A stretch of 64,000 nt of DNA, taken from Gallionella sp. UBA4121 (lineage in GTDB: Bacteria; Pseudomonadota; Gammaproteobacteria; Burkholderiales; Gallionellaceae). Below are positions 1-9,058 of the stretch, in pieces. The DNA lies in NCBI GenBank assembly GCA_002381565.1, contig DFWZ01000056.1, forward strand, positions 66,658 to 130,657, written 5' to 3'. The notes beneath the pieces were generated by a model. It saw only the letters and a program-made list of their open reading frames with translations, did not search any database and was not told the origin of the DNA. Each line of letters begins with the position of its first letter. Position 1 is the first letter of the stretch. The position numbers and the translations under genes were made by a program.

Positions 1-78
1 GGCTCGGGATGACAAGCGTTGCAGGGATAAACTATTCATGTATTTTGCACCTTACGAATTAAAACGACCTGAAACCTT

Positions 79-1155
79 ATGCTGCCCGTCACCCTGATCA
101 ACAGCCTGCAGGCACTTGCACGATCGGCCACGCCGCTGATCGTGGCGGACAATACCCCGCCTCCTGCCGGGAAGGCGGCATTAGCCGCTGCGACTCAGGA
201 ACCGCCTCTGGCAGCAGGTCAGCAGGTACAGGCAACCATACAGGAACAGCTAAGCCCGGGATTATTCAAAGTACTGATCGCAGGACAAACTGTGCAAATG
301 CAATTGCCAGCTCAGTTAAAGGTCGGCAATGTCATCACGCTGAAGGTTGAATCAACAAGTCCGCGCCTGACATTGAGTTTTTTAGCATCGACCACACCGC
401 TCGCCAGCCAGGAACAAATCAGCTCCACCTCGCGCCTGCTCGCCAATCTGGCCGATCTGCCTCTGGCCAGAACACTCATCGAGTCCTCATCAGGCCGAGC
501 CGTCTGGCAGACAGCGGGTTCCCCCCCGGACAGCAAACTGCTGGCTGCCGGATTGCGCTATGCACTGGCAAACAGCGGCCTGTTTTATGAGTCCCATCAG
601 GCGCAATGGGTGGCAGGTGAACGCAGCACGGCACAACTGCTGGTCGAACCACAAAACCAGCTGAGCCGCGACGCGCAAAACACGCAGGGCAGCACAGCAC
701 CCGCTACACAGCCGGATCGCGACGCTCAAAATACGCTCAGCACCGCCCTGTCAGCCTCACCACCGGACAAGGCGACGGCAGATTCCGCCCTGCCGATTGC
801 CAGGGAATTAATCCCGCTGGTGCAGCAACAACTGCACACGCTTGAAACACATCAACTTACCTGGACAGGTCAGGTCTGGCCAGGCCAGCAGATGCAGTGG
901 GAAATCCAGGGTGAACCTGAACACCACCCATCGCTGCCTGATGAACGCCAGTGGAGCACCGAAATGGAACTCGCGCTGCCAAAGCTGGGTGATGTGCACG
1001 CACGTCTGGTATTTAGCAAGGGGGGGATTAAACTCACCTTGCAGGGGGCGGACGCCGGCTCGGTGGCACTGTTCAATCGCCGACTGCCCGGACTTGCTGC
1101 GACACTGGCAGATGCAGGTGTCCCGCTTTCCAGCGCAATGATTGAAAAATCATGA
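79..1155 (+). CDS. FliK-like flagellar hook-length control family protein (second copy)
   Basis: A 358-residue protein whose C-terminal third resembles the FliK C-terminal domain: a WTGQVWPGQQMQWEI stretch at about residues 261-275 followed by a beta-rich segment ending in the pattern typical of this domain (LFNRRLPGLAATLADAG). The N-terminal half is Ala/Gln/Thr-rich and low in structure, as in FliK proteins. Its stop overlaps the start of the FlhB-like gene by 4 bases, so the two are translationally coupled. The window also holds a canonical fliK inside the fli operon (38023-39204), so this is a paralogue; such copies with an FlhB-like partner are known in proteobacteria, but their exact role is not settled. 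The ATG at 79 is the first in-frame start; no strong ribosome binding site is seen. Confidence 0.8.
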   Translation: MLPVTLINSLQALARSATPLIVADNTPPPAGKAALAAATQEPPLAAGQQVQATIQEQLSPGLFKVLIAGQTVQMQLPAQLKVGNVITLKVESTSPRLTLSFLASTTPLASQEQISSTSRLLANLADLPLARTLIESSSGRAVWQTAGSPPDSKLLAAGLRYALANSGLFYESHQAQWVAGERSTAQLLVEPQNQLSRDAQNTQGSTAPATQPDRDAQNTLSTALSASPPDKATADSALPIARELIPLVQQQLHTLETHQLTWTGQVWPGQQMQWEIQGEPEHHPSLPDERQWSTEMELALPKLGDVHARLVFSKGGIKLTLQGADAGSVALFNRRLPGLAATLADAGVPLSSAMIEKS

Positions 1156-1442
1156 GCACAGCCCAGCAAGTCGCCGTTGCCCTTGCCTATGGCCAAAGCA
1201 CTGGCGCGCCCAGGGTCGTCGCCAAGGGACGCGGCCTGATCGCACAGGCCATCATTGAACGCGCTAAGCAAAACGGGGTTTATGTGCACGAATCCGCAGA
1301 TTTGGTAGGTCTGTTGATGCAAGTGGAACTGGACCAGCAAATCCCGCCGCAACTCTATCTGGCCGTAGCCGAACTGCTGGCCTGGTTATATCGTCTGGAA
1401 CACGAGAATTCCCCCGCTTTTCCACCGATTGAGCCGCCTTAA
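1152..1442 (+). CDS. FlhB-like cytoplasmic domain protein (FlhX type)
   Basis: A 96-residue protein that matches only the C-terminal cytoplasmic part of FlhB/YscU export switch proteins: GAPRVVAKGRGLIAQAI near residue 18, then VPVH-like VYVHES and the terminal IPPQLYLAVAELLAWLYR. The autocleavage NPTH motif and all membrane segments of full FlhB are missing, and the length fits the known stand-alone FlhB-like family (FlhX), which can partly substitute for the cleaved FlhB fragment in other species. It overlaps the FliK-like gene by 4 bases, which supports a joint role in export substrate switching. It is therefore read as a complete small gene, not a truncated flhB. Confidence 0.85.
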   Translation: MSTAQQVAVALAYGQSTGAPRVVAKGRGLIAQAIIERAKQNGVYVHESADLVGLLMQVELDQQIPPQLYLAVAELLAWLYRLEHENSPAFPPIEPP

Positions 1443-1487
1443 TTTTGCTATCATGCACGACAACCTTAATATACTGGTCGCAACAGC

Positions 1488-2234
1488 ATGGAAAAAGATA
1501 TTCCGCTTAAAATTGAAATCCTGTCCAGCGACAAGGATGATCAGTATCGCATCACTTCCGCCCGGGAGATACAGCTTGTTTTGCAGAAAATCGCCAAGGG
1601 TAATTCCCGCATTGCGCTGTATTATTCTGAAACGAATGATTTCATCCTGACGACCCTGCTGAGCGTGGATGCAACCGGACTATGGCTGGAACAAAGCCAG
1701 AAAACAGACGTAAATACCCGCCTGCTGCAAAGCGACAAGCTGATTTTCGTCAGCTCGCACTTTCAGGTTAAGGTACAGTTTGTGTCCGACCAGGCAACTG
1801 CCGCGACCTGCCAGGGCCAACCTGCATTTTTTCTGAAATTTCCCCAGAGCATTTTCCGTCTGCAACGCCGCGAGTACTATCGCCTGACAACACCGGTTGC
1901 CGCGCCGCTGCTCTGCGTCATCCCCAACAATCAAGTCGCAAAACATCATCTGCACGAGGTCACCATCATGGACATCAGCGGCGGTGGCGTGGGGCTTACC
2001 TGCACAGAACAGGATGCCGTACTGGTTCCCGGCCATACTTATGAAAACTGCAAAATAGACTTGCCTGAAGTGGGCGAACTTAGCGGCACGATCGAGGTTA
2101 AAAACCTGGTTTTATTATCCACACCCGCCGGCAAGACCGTGCGACGTGCAGGCTGTGAATTCAAAAATCTTGACGGAACATCTACCACTCTGTTGCAGCG
2201 CTACGTCACCGCCATGCAAAGAAACAAAGACTAA
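1488..2234 (+). CDS. ycgR: Flagellar brake protein YcgR, c-di-GMP-binding PilZ domain
   Basis: A 248-residue protein with the YcgR N-terminal domain (about residues 12-105) followed by a PilZ domain. The c-di-GMP-binding signature is visible: an arginine cluster RLQRREYYR at about residues 124-132 and DISGGGVGL at about 162-170. In enterobacteria YcgR with bound c-di-GMP acts on FliG/FliM or MotA to slow the motor; that role is known of the family, and here the flagellar neighbourhood agrees. Its start lies 45 bases after the FlhB-like gene. The stop codon is followed within a few bases by a heptamer tandem repeat. Confidence 0.9.
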   Translation: MEKDIPLKIEILSSDKDDQYRITSAREIQLVLQKIAKGNSRIALYYSETNDFILTTLLSVDATGLWLEQSQKTDVNTRLLQSDKLIFVSSHFQVKVQFVSDQATAATCQGQPAFFLKFPQSIFRLQRREYYRLTTPVAAPLLCVIPNNQVAKHHLHEVTIMDISGGGVGLTCTEQDAVLVPGHTYENCKIDLPEVGELSGTIEVKNLVLLSTPAGKTVRRAGCEFKNLDGTSTTLLQRYVTAMQRNKD

Positions 2235-2240
2235 GAGTTA

Positions 2241-2289
2241 TTGATAGTTGATAGTTGATAGTTGATAGTTGATAGTTGATAGTTGATAG
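2241..2289. repeat. Heptamer tandem repeat, TTGATAG x 7
   Basis: Seven perfect head-to-tail copies of TTGATAG plus one extra base start 6 bases after the ycgR stop codon. The array lies in the 107-base gap before the TPR glycosylation gene, outside any coding frame. It is the most perfect of several heptamer arrays in the window. Confidence 0.95.
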
Positions 2290-2340
2290 TCAAAACATAT
2301 CGTTTGAATTACATGAAGTCAACCTATAAATAGCCGACAC

Positions 2341-4926
2341 ATGCCGCTGGATACTTCATTACAACAAAACATACAGCTGGAAACTGAGCGAGCCTTACGA
2401 CTGGCTACAGCTCAACATCAGACTGGCGGGTTGCAACTGGCCGAAGAACTTTACCTAGCCATACTGCAACTCAATCCGGCTCATCCGGATGCCAACCACA
2501 ACATGGGTGTTTTGACTGTACAGAAAAATCAGCCCGCTGCCAGTCTGCCCTATTTTCTGACGGCACTGGATGCCGATCCTGCACGAGGACAATACTGGAT
2601 AAGTTATATCGACGCGCTGGTTCAGGCAGGCCAGGTAGAAAATGCGCAGCAAGTGCTGGCGCTGGCGAGACAACAGGGACTGGAAGGGGATGAAGTAGAA
2701 GCCTTGGCGTTGCAATTGGAAGGCACGCAAACACCGGTTGCCGCACCTGATGTTTCAACAGCCGTAGCAAATGAAAACCTAAAAAAACCCAAGGCTAAAC
2801 CCGTCCTGCCCCCCAAAAAATATCCGGGCCCGCAGGAAATAAATGCACTCTCTGGGCTATTCAACAAAGGGCGGTACGCCGAAGTAATCCCTCTCGCAGA
2901 AAAAATGACTGAGCGTTATCCTATGCACGGGCAAGGCTGGAAGGCATTAGGCATCGCCTTTATTCAGATGGGGAAAAATGCAGAAGCTTTAATGCCCATG
3001 AAAAAGGCGGCAGAGCTGTTGCCAGACGACATCGGGGTTCACAACTATCTGGGCAACACCCTGAATGATCTGGGGCACCTGAAAGAAGCTGAACTCAGTT
3101 ACCGGCGTATCCTGCACATAAGCCCGAATCATGCCGAAGCGCTCAGCAATCTGGGCAACAACCTCAGAAATCAGGGCCGATTGAATGAAGCCGAAGCTTG
3201 CTACAACAGCGCACTACAGTTCAAGCCGGATTACGCCGAGGCGCACAACAATTTAGGCAACACACTCTGGGATCTGTGCCGGCTGAACGAAGCAGAAACC
3301 TGCTTTCGACGTGCAATTCAATTAAAACCCGACTTTGTGGCGGCACACTGCAATCTAGGCAACAACCTCAGAAGTCAGGGTAAACTGAATGATGCCGAAG
3401 CCAGCTACCGAAAAGCAATACAACTTTCCCCAAATTTCGTAGAGGCACACAACAACCTGGCCATCACACTCAAGGAGCTTGGCCGACTGGATGAGGCCGT
3501 GGCAAGCTGCCGGCAAGCCGTGACGATTAAACCCACCTATGCCGATGCGCACAGCAATCTGGGCGCCGCCTTACGAGAAACAGGAAAACTCGATGAGGCC
3601 GTGGTGAGCTTCCGCCGTGCGCTGGCACTCAAACCCGATTTTGCCGAGGCGAGCAGCAACCTGGGTGGCATTCTGCGAGTACTCGGACAACTCGATGAAG
3701 CAGTAGAAAGATGTCGCAAAGCACTGCAAATCAAACCCGATTATCCGGAAGCGCACTGCAACCTGGCCGGCGCCTTGAAAGAACTTGGCAAACTTGACGA
3801 GGCAGAGGCAAGCTGCCGCCGTGCGTTACAGATCAAACCGGATTATGTTGATGCACACAGTAATCTTGGGATTGTGCTCATGGCAAAAGGCAATTTTGAA
3901 GCTGCCATAAATTGCCTCCTTGAAACACTTGCACTGAAACCAGATTTCCAGGAAGCCTGGATGAACCTGGGTTTCGCACAACTCTCCTGCGGCCAACTGA
4001 CTGAAGGGTGGAAAAACCACGAATTTCGTATTGAGCTTGATAAAAAGAGTTTTTCTCACACACCATATTGGGCGGGTGAAAGCCTGGCCGGCAAGTCCAT
4101 ACTGATCTGGTGTGAACAAGGCGTAGGTGACGACATTATATTCGCCACTCAATATAGCGAAATCATCGCCCAGGCGGGTCACTGCGTCATCGAATGCGCT
4201 GCCAAGCTGGTGCCGCTTTTCACCCGCTCCTTTCCAGACGCACTCATTGTGCCAAAATTAAATCCGCCACATCCTGCAACCCTGATGAACAGCTTCGATT
4301 ATCAATGCGCTGCCGGATCTCTGGCGCTGTGGTTGCGCCCTACTCTCGCCAGCTTTCCGCAGCAAAATACCTATCTTAAACCAGATCCTGAACGCGTCGC
4401 CTACTGGCGATCGCGCCTCGCCGAACTGGGTCCGGGGCCTAAAATCGGCTTCAGTTGGCGCAGCAGCCTGATGACCGGAGAACGTGCGCTGTCCTGCACC
4501 ACACTCGACCAATGGGAACCGATCTTTACGACACCCGGCGTGCATTTCATCAACCTTCAGTACGACGAATGCGATACGGAGCTGGATGAAGCAAGGCAAC
4601 GTTTCGGCGTACCCTTGCACACATTTACTGCAATAGACATGTATAACAATCTGGACGAGACAGCAGCGCTGATGCAGGCGCTGGATCTGGTAATTACCGC
4701 CCCGACTTCAATATATGCAATGACAGCAGGACTCGGGGTGAATACCTGGGTAATGACCTACGGCATTGCCTGGCTTTCGCACGGCACCAGCTATTTCCCC
4801 TGGTTTCCAGCCTTACGTTGCTTCAGCCGGCAATGGAATCAGCCATGGGAAGAAATCATCGGACAAGTTGCTGAACAATTGAAACTCACTATGCGAGGGT
4901 CTCAATCTAACGGTAAGCAGAAATGA
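2341..4926 (+). CDS. TPR-repeat protein with C-terminal glycosyltransferase-like domain
   Basis: An 861-residue soluble protein. Residues about 1-130 form a domain shared with two other proteins of this window (4923-7247 and 19416-21806), then a Lys/Pro-rich linker, then about ten TPR units with the recurring pattern YAEAHNNLGNTL...G.L.EAE..YRRAL.IKPD (about 190-540). The last 300 residues (from AGESLAGKSILIWCEQGVGDD) resemble the GT-B/GT9-like domain often fused to TPRs. It overlaps the next gene by 4 bases. TPR-glycosyltransferase proteins near flagellar loci commonly take part in flagellin glycosylation; here that is inference from context. No signal peptide or membrane segment is visible. 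Confidence 0.8.
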   Translation: MPLDTSLQQNIQLETERALRLATAQHQTGGLQLAEELYLAILQLNPAHPDANHNMGVLTVQKNQPAASLPYFLTALDADPARGQYWISYIDALVQAGQVENAQQVLALARQQGLEGDEVEALALQLEGTQTPVAAPDVSTAVANENLKKPKAKPVLPPKKYPGPQEINALSGLFNKGRYAEVIPLAEKMTERYPMHGQGWKALGIAFIQMGKNAEALMPMKKAAELLPDDIGVHNYLGNTLNDLGHLKEAELSYRRILHISPNHAEALSNLGNNLRNQGRLNEAEACYNSALQFKPDYAEAHNNLGNTLWDLCRLNEAETCFRRAIQLKPDFVAAHCNLGNNLRSQGKLNDAEASYRKAIQLSPNFVEAHNNLAITLKELGRLDEAVASCRQAVTIKPTYADAHSNLGAALRETGKLDEAVVSFRRALALKPDFAEASSNLGGILRVLGQLDEAVERCRKALQIKPDYPEAHCNLAGALKELGKLDEAEASCRRALQIKPDYVDAHSNLGIVLMAKGNFEAAINCLLETLALKPDFQEAWMNLGFAQLSCGQLTEGWKNHEFRIELDKKSFSHTPYWAGESLAGKSILIWCEQGVGDDIIFATQYSEIIAQAGHCVIECAAKLVPLFTRSFPDALIVPKLNPPHPATLMNSFDYQCAAGSLALWLRPTLASFPQQNTYLKPDPERVAYWRSRLAELGPGPKIGFSWRSSLMTGERALSCTTLDQWEPIFTTPGVHFINLQYDECDTELDEARQRFGVPLHTFTAIDMYNNLDETAALMQALDLVITAPTSIYAMTAGLGVNTWVMTYGIAWLSHGTSYFPWFPALRCFSRQWNQPWEEIIGQVAEQLKLTMRGSQSNGKQK

Positions 4927-7247
4927 ACACTGAACCAACTCTGGAAGAAAATCTCAAACTGGAAATAGAGCGCGCCTTACAGCAAGCAGTAGCTCAACAT
5001 CAGGCAGGGCAGTTGCAAGGAGCGGAGGATCTGTATCGCGCTATTTTGCAAGTCGATCCGAATCAAGCTGATGCCAATCATAATCTGGGCGTATTACTGG
5101 TGCAGACAAGTCAGCCAGCCGCCGCCCTGCCCCATTTTCTGGCAGCGCTAAATGCTGATGCCGCAAAAGGGCAATACTGGATAAGTTACATCGACGCGCT
5201 GATTCAATCAGGCCAATTAGATCAGGCGCAGCAGGTGTTGACACTGGCCAGACAACAAGGACTGGAAGGTGATGAAGTAAACGATTTAACCTTGCGCTTA
5301 GAAGACTCCAAAAAAATTCTAGTGCACACAGAAAATACGCCAACACTCGAAGAATCATTAACGGCGGCCACTTCGCATACCACCACAGCAAAACCGGCTA
5401 AATCGAATGCCCCGCCTCGAAACGGACAACCTAGTCCAAAGCAAATAAATGCGGCCGTAATATCATTTCTTCGCGGACGCTACCTGGAAACAGTCACCCT
5501 CGCCCAGAAGATTATAGAACGATACCCACGGCACAACTTTGGCTGGAAGGTGCTTGGTTCGGCTTATATAAAACTGGGAAAGCATGCAGATTCGCTATAT
5601 CCGCTACAAAAGTCAGTAACATTGTCACCCGACGACTTCGAATCGCACAACAATTTGGGCAATATACTTTCAATGTTAGGCCGACAACAGCAATCAGAAA
5701 CCAGTTTACGCCGCGCATTAGAACTAAAACCTGCCTATGCCGAGGCGCATAATAATTTAGGCAAAACATTATTCTTTCTTGGCCGTTTTAATGAAGCCAT
5801 AACCCACTACCGCCGGGCGGCTGAAATCAAACCGGACTATGCCGAAGCGCACAATAATCTGGGTAGCGTACTCCCCCTTATTCTCCTCGGGGATGAGGCA
5901 GAAGCCAGTTATCGTCAGGCATTACGAATAAAACCAGACTATAACGAGGCTTTTAGCAATCTTCTGTTTTTTATGTCACAAAACAAACGCATTGAACCTC
6001 AAATCTTATTTGCCGAACACTGCCGCTTTGCCGAACAGTTTGAAGCTCCCTTACGAGCAAATTGGCCGCAGCACACTAATACAAAACTTCCTGGCCGCTG
6101 CCTGCAGGTGGGTATCGTTTCAGGTGACTTGCGTGTTCATGCCATCGCCTCTTTTATCGAGCCGCTGCTGATCCATCTATCACAACTTAGCCAGCTATCG
6201 CTACACGCCTATGCCAACCATATCGTGGATGACAACATCAGCCAGCGTCTGCGAGGATATTTTGCACACTGGCATCCGGTTTCTGCCTTGTCGGACGCCG
6301 CCCTTGCAGAAAAAATCCAGGCCGATGGCATCGACATCCTGATTGACCTGTCCGGTCACTCTGCCGAAAATCGCCTGCTGACCTTTGCTCGAAAGCCTGC
6401 TCCAATACAGGCCAGTTGGATGGGTTTCCCTGGCACCACGGGGCTGTCTGCGATGGACTATTATCTGGCCGATCGTAACTTCCTGCCTCCCGGTGAATTT
6501 GATAACCAATTCACAGAAAAAATTGCGCGTCTGCCCGGCACCGCACCATTCTTACCTTATCAGGCAGCTCCTCCCGTTAATGCGCTGCCTGCTCTGAGCA
6601 ACGGCTATGTGACCTTTGGCAGTTTCAACCAACCTGCAAAAATATCTCGTTCCGTTATTGCACTTTGGTCGCAGCTCTTGCGCGCGTTGCCTGATTCTAG
6701 GATGGTGCTGGGGGGAATGCCAGAGGCAGGAAAACACGATACATTGATCGAATGGTTTGATCATGAAGGCATAGCACGGGAACGTCTTGATTTCCATGCG
6801 CGTAGCGACATGAATACCTACCTGAGTCTGCATCACCAGGTGGACATCTGTCTGGACACTTTCCCGTATAACGGAGGCACGACAACCCTGCATGCGCTGT
6901 GGATGGGTGTGCCGACGCTAACGCTGGCAGGCAACACGGCAGCGGGTCGGCCGGGAGCTGCGATTCTCTGCCAAGTCGGCCTTGATGATTTTATTGCTCA
7001 CGATGCTGCTGATTTTGTGCAGAAGGGTTTGTCATTAGCGAGCAATATTGCAGCGCTCTCAGATATACGGACTGGATTGCGAGAGCGATTTGCGAATTCA
7101 GCGATGGGTCAACCGGCTGTGGTTGCCGCTGGAGTTGAACGCGCCTTGCGCATCATGTGGCAACGCTGGTGCACAGAACTGCCACCTGAATCATTCGAAG
7201 TAAGCATGCAAGAAATTACCGATTCATTACTGGCGACAGGCAAATGA
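4923..7247 (+). CDS. TPR plus SPINDLY/OGT-type O-linked N-acetylglucosamine transferase-like protein (GT41)
   Basis: A 774-residue protein with the shared N-terminal domain, a few TPRs (about residues 180-350) and a GT41 catalytic region from about residue 393: VGIVSGDLRVHAIASFIEP, then IDILIDLSGHSAENRLLTFA, PIQASWMGFPGTTG, VTFGSFNQPAKIS and DTFPYNGGTTTLHALWMGVP, all hallmarks of SPINDLY/OGT enzymes that move a sugar from a UDP- or GDP-sugar to Ser/Thr of proteins in the cytoplasm. It overlaps both neighbours by 4 bases, so it is expressed with the upstream TPR protein and the aminotransferase. The likely target, flagellin or another surface protein, is inferred from the flagellar setting; donor sugar cannot be read from sequence. 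Confidence 0.9.
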   Translation: MNTEPTLEENLKLEIERALQQAVAQHQAGQLQGAEDLYRAILQVDPNQADANHNLGVLLVQTSQPAAALPHFLAALNADAAKGQYWISYIDALIQSGQLDQAQQVLTLARQQGLEGDEVNDLTLRLEDSKKILVHTENTPTLEESLTAATSHTTTAKPAKSNAPPRNGQPSPKQINAAVISFLRGRYLETVTLAQKIIERYPRHNFGWKVLGSAYIKLGKHADSLYPLQKSVTLSPDDFESHNNLGNILSMLGRQQQSETSLRRALELKPAYAEAHNNLGKTLFFLGRFNEAITHYRRAAEIKPDYAEAHNNLGSVLPLILLGDEAEASYRQALRIKPDYNEAFSNLLFFMSQNKRIEPQILFAEHCRFAEQFEAPLRANWPQHTNTKLPGRCLQVGIVSGDLRVHAIASFIEPLLIHLSQLSQLSLHAYANHIVDDNISQRLRGYFAHWHPVSALSDAALAEKIQADGIDILIDLSGHSAENRLLTFARKPAPIQASWMGFPGTTGLSAMDYYLADRNFLPPGEFDNQFTEKIARLPGTAPFLPYQAAPPVNALPALSNGYVTFGSFNQPAKISRSVIALWSQLLRALPDSRMVLGGMPEAGKHDTLIEWFDHEGIARERLDFHARSDMNTYLSLHHQVDICLDTFPYNGGTTTLHALWMGVPTLTLAGNTAAGRPGAAILCQVGLDDFIAHDAADFVQKGLSLASNIAALSDIRTGLRERFANSAMGQPAVVAAGVERALRIMWQRWCTELPPESFEVSMQEITDSLLATGK

Positions 7248-8374
7248 CAGCACCTCAAAAAACACCGCCAATTTATGTGACGCAACCCCTGTTGCCGCCT
7301 TTGGAAGAGTTCATTCCCTATTTGCAAAAAATATGGGAAAGTAAGCGGCTCACGAACAGCGGTCCATTCCATCAACAGCTTGAACAGGCGCTGTGCGACT
7401 ATCTGGGTGTCAAGCACCTTGCTCTGTTTACCAACGGTACCATTGCACTGGTGACCGCCCTCCAGGCCTTGCGCATCACGGGCGAGGTCATCACCACGCC
7501 CTATTCCTTCGTAGCTACCGCGCACTCCTTGTTGTGGAACGGTATCAAACCGGTATTCGTGGATATCGATCCCGTCACGCTCAATCTTGATCCGGACAAG
7601 ATCGAGGCTGCCATCACGCCGCAAACAACAGCCATCATGCCGGTACATTGCTACGGTCATCCTTGCGATGTGGAGCGCATCCAGCAGATTGCCGACAACT
7701 ACGGACTGAAAGTCATCTACGATGCAGCCCATGCCTTCGGTGTAGATGATGCCCATGGCAGCGTACTCAATCACGGCAACCTGTCCATATTAAGTTTTCA
7801 CGCAACCAAAGTGTTCAACACCTTTGAGGGTGGCGCCATCGTCTGCCCGGATGCAAAAACCAAGCTGCACATCGATCACCTGAAAAACTTTGGCTTTGCG
7901 GACGAGGTGACAGTGGTGGCTGCCGGCATCAATGGCAAGATGAGCGAAATCAATGCCGCCCTTGGCTTGCTGCAACTTAAAGGCATAGCCGAAGCGCTGC
8001 AAAAACGCAAAGCCATTGATATGCGCTATCGCGCAGGGCTTGCTGGAGTCAGGGGCATACACTGTCTGGTTGACACGGGCGAGCGTATGGCCAACTACGC
8101 CTACTTCCCGATTCTGGTGCAGTCGGACTATCCAATCAGTCGTGATGCGCTGTATCAATATCTGCACGATAACGGCGTTCATGCGCGGCGTTACTTCTAT
8201 CCCCTAATAAGCGATTTCCCGATGTACCGGAGGATGCCGTCAGCAGCTCATGAAAATTTGCCGGTCGCACGTAAGGCGGCCAGTGAAGTGATTTGCCTTC
8301 CTATTTATCCTGACCTGCAGCCATACCAGATCGATCTCATCCTCGATGTAATAAAAACAACAGGAAGCACATGA
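7244..8374 (+). CDS. DegT/DnrJ/EryC1 family sugar-nucleotide aminotransferase (VioA/FdtB-like)
   Basis: A 376-residue PLP-dependent fold-type I aminotransferase. The Schiff-base lysine is K189 in SFHATKVFNTFEGG, the Asp that pairs with the PLP ring nitrogen is in VIYDAAHAFG, and the TNGTIALVTAL phosphate-binding segment is present. Its closest resemblance by eye is to enzymes that aminate 4-keto-6-deoxy sugars such as dTDP-viosamine or dTDP-Fuc3N/4N transaminases. It overlaps the SPINDLY gene upstream and the NeuD-like acyltransferase gene downstream by 4 bases each, which fits an amino-then-acylate order on the sugar. The sugar-nucleotide precursor genes (rmlA, rmlB type) are not in the window. 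Confidence 0.9.
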   Translation: MTAPQKTPPIYVTQPLLPPLEEFIPYLQKIWESKRLTNSGPFHQQLEQALCDYLGVKHLALFTNGTIALVTALQALRITGEVITTPYSFVATAHSLLWNGIKPVFVDIDPVTLNLDPDKIEAAITPQTTAIMPVHCYGHPCDVERIQQIADNYGLKVIYDAAHAFGVDDAHGSVLNHGNLSILSFHATKVFNTFEGGAIVCPDAKTKLHIDHLKNFGFADEVTVVAAGINGKMSEINAALGLLQLKGIAEALQKRKAIDMRYRAGLAGVRGIHCLVDTGERMANYAYFPILVQSDYPISRDALYQYLHDNGVHARRYFYPLISDFPMYRRMPSAAHENLPVARKAASEVICLPIYPDLQPYQIDLILDVIKTTGST

Positions 8375-9045
8375 AAACGATCATCTACGGTAATGGTGCT
8401 ATAGCCAAACTGTTGTTCTCATATGCGCGCCGCAGCATTGATATTGCAGGCTTCACCGTTGACGATATTTGCATCAGCAATAACGCAGACACCTATCTGG
8501 GATTGCCGCTTGTACCGTTTAGCGAGGTAGAAAAACGCTTCGACCCAATTTCGCATAATATGATTATCGCGATAGGCTTCATTGAGATGAACGCACTGAG
8601 AAAAAGGAAGTATCTCGAAGCCAAGCGAAAAGGCTATCGTTTTGCCAGTTTCATACATGAATCCGTCCTTATGCACGACGATGTGGCGATAGGGGACAAC
8701 TGCATAATTCTGGATTATGTTTCCATTCATCCGGGATGCCGGATAGGGCGAAGCACCTTTGTATCAAGCAATGTCAATATCGGTCATGACTGCCTCGTGG
8801 GTGAAGCTAACTGGATCAACTCGGGAGTAGCTATCGCAGGCGGTTGCACGATAGGGGAAGGTTGTTTTTTTGGCATCAATTCCTCAGCTGGACATGACTT
8901 GCGTATCGGGGCAGGTAACTTCATTGCGGCAAACACCTTTATCAACAAACATACTGAAGAGGATCAGGTTTATTTGTCTGAGCCGGGTCAGCTATTCAAA
9001 CTGAAAAGCCAATCATTTCTCAGGTTCAGCAAGGTATTGGGTTAA
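8371..9045 (+). CDS. NeuD/PglD-family sugar O/N-acyltransferase (left-handed beta-helix)
   Basis: A 224-residue protein with a PglD-type N-terminal nucleotide-sugar-binding domain (IIYGNGAIAKLLFSYA at residue 4) and a C-terminal hexapeptide-repeat acyltransferase domain (VAIGDNCIILDYVSIHPGCRIG... onward). The NIGHDC segment carries the histidine that acts as general base in PglD. It should move an acetyl or other acyl group onto the amino group made by the aminotransferase directly upstream, with which it overlaps by 4 bases. Whether the donor is acetyl-CoA or an acyl-ACP cannot be seen; the ACP gene at 14013 makes the second option worth considering. Confidence 0.85.
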   Translation: MKTIIYGNGAIAKLLFSYARRSIDIAGFTVDDICISNNADTYLGLPLVPFSEVEKRFDPISHNMIIAIGFIEMNALRKRKYLEAKRKGYRFASFIHESVLMHDDVAIGDNCIILDYVSIHPGCRIGRSTFVSSNVNIGHDCLVGEANWINSGVAIAGGCTIGEGCFFGINSSAGHDLRIGAGNFIAANTFINKHTEEDQVYLSEPGQLFKLKSQSFLRFSKVLG

Positions 9046-9058
9046 AGGTATAGGGCAA

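Noticed and set aside
1..39. Possible start of a - strand gene (MNSLSLQRLSSRA) running out of the window
   Set aside because: Only 13 codons are visible; an AAGG lies upstream, but there is no way to tell it from chance.
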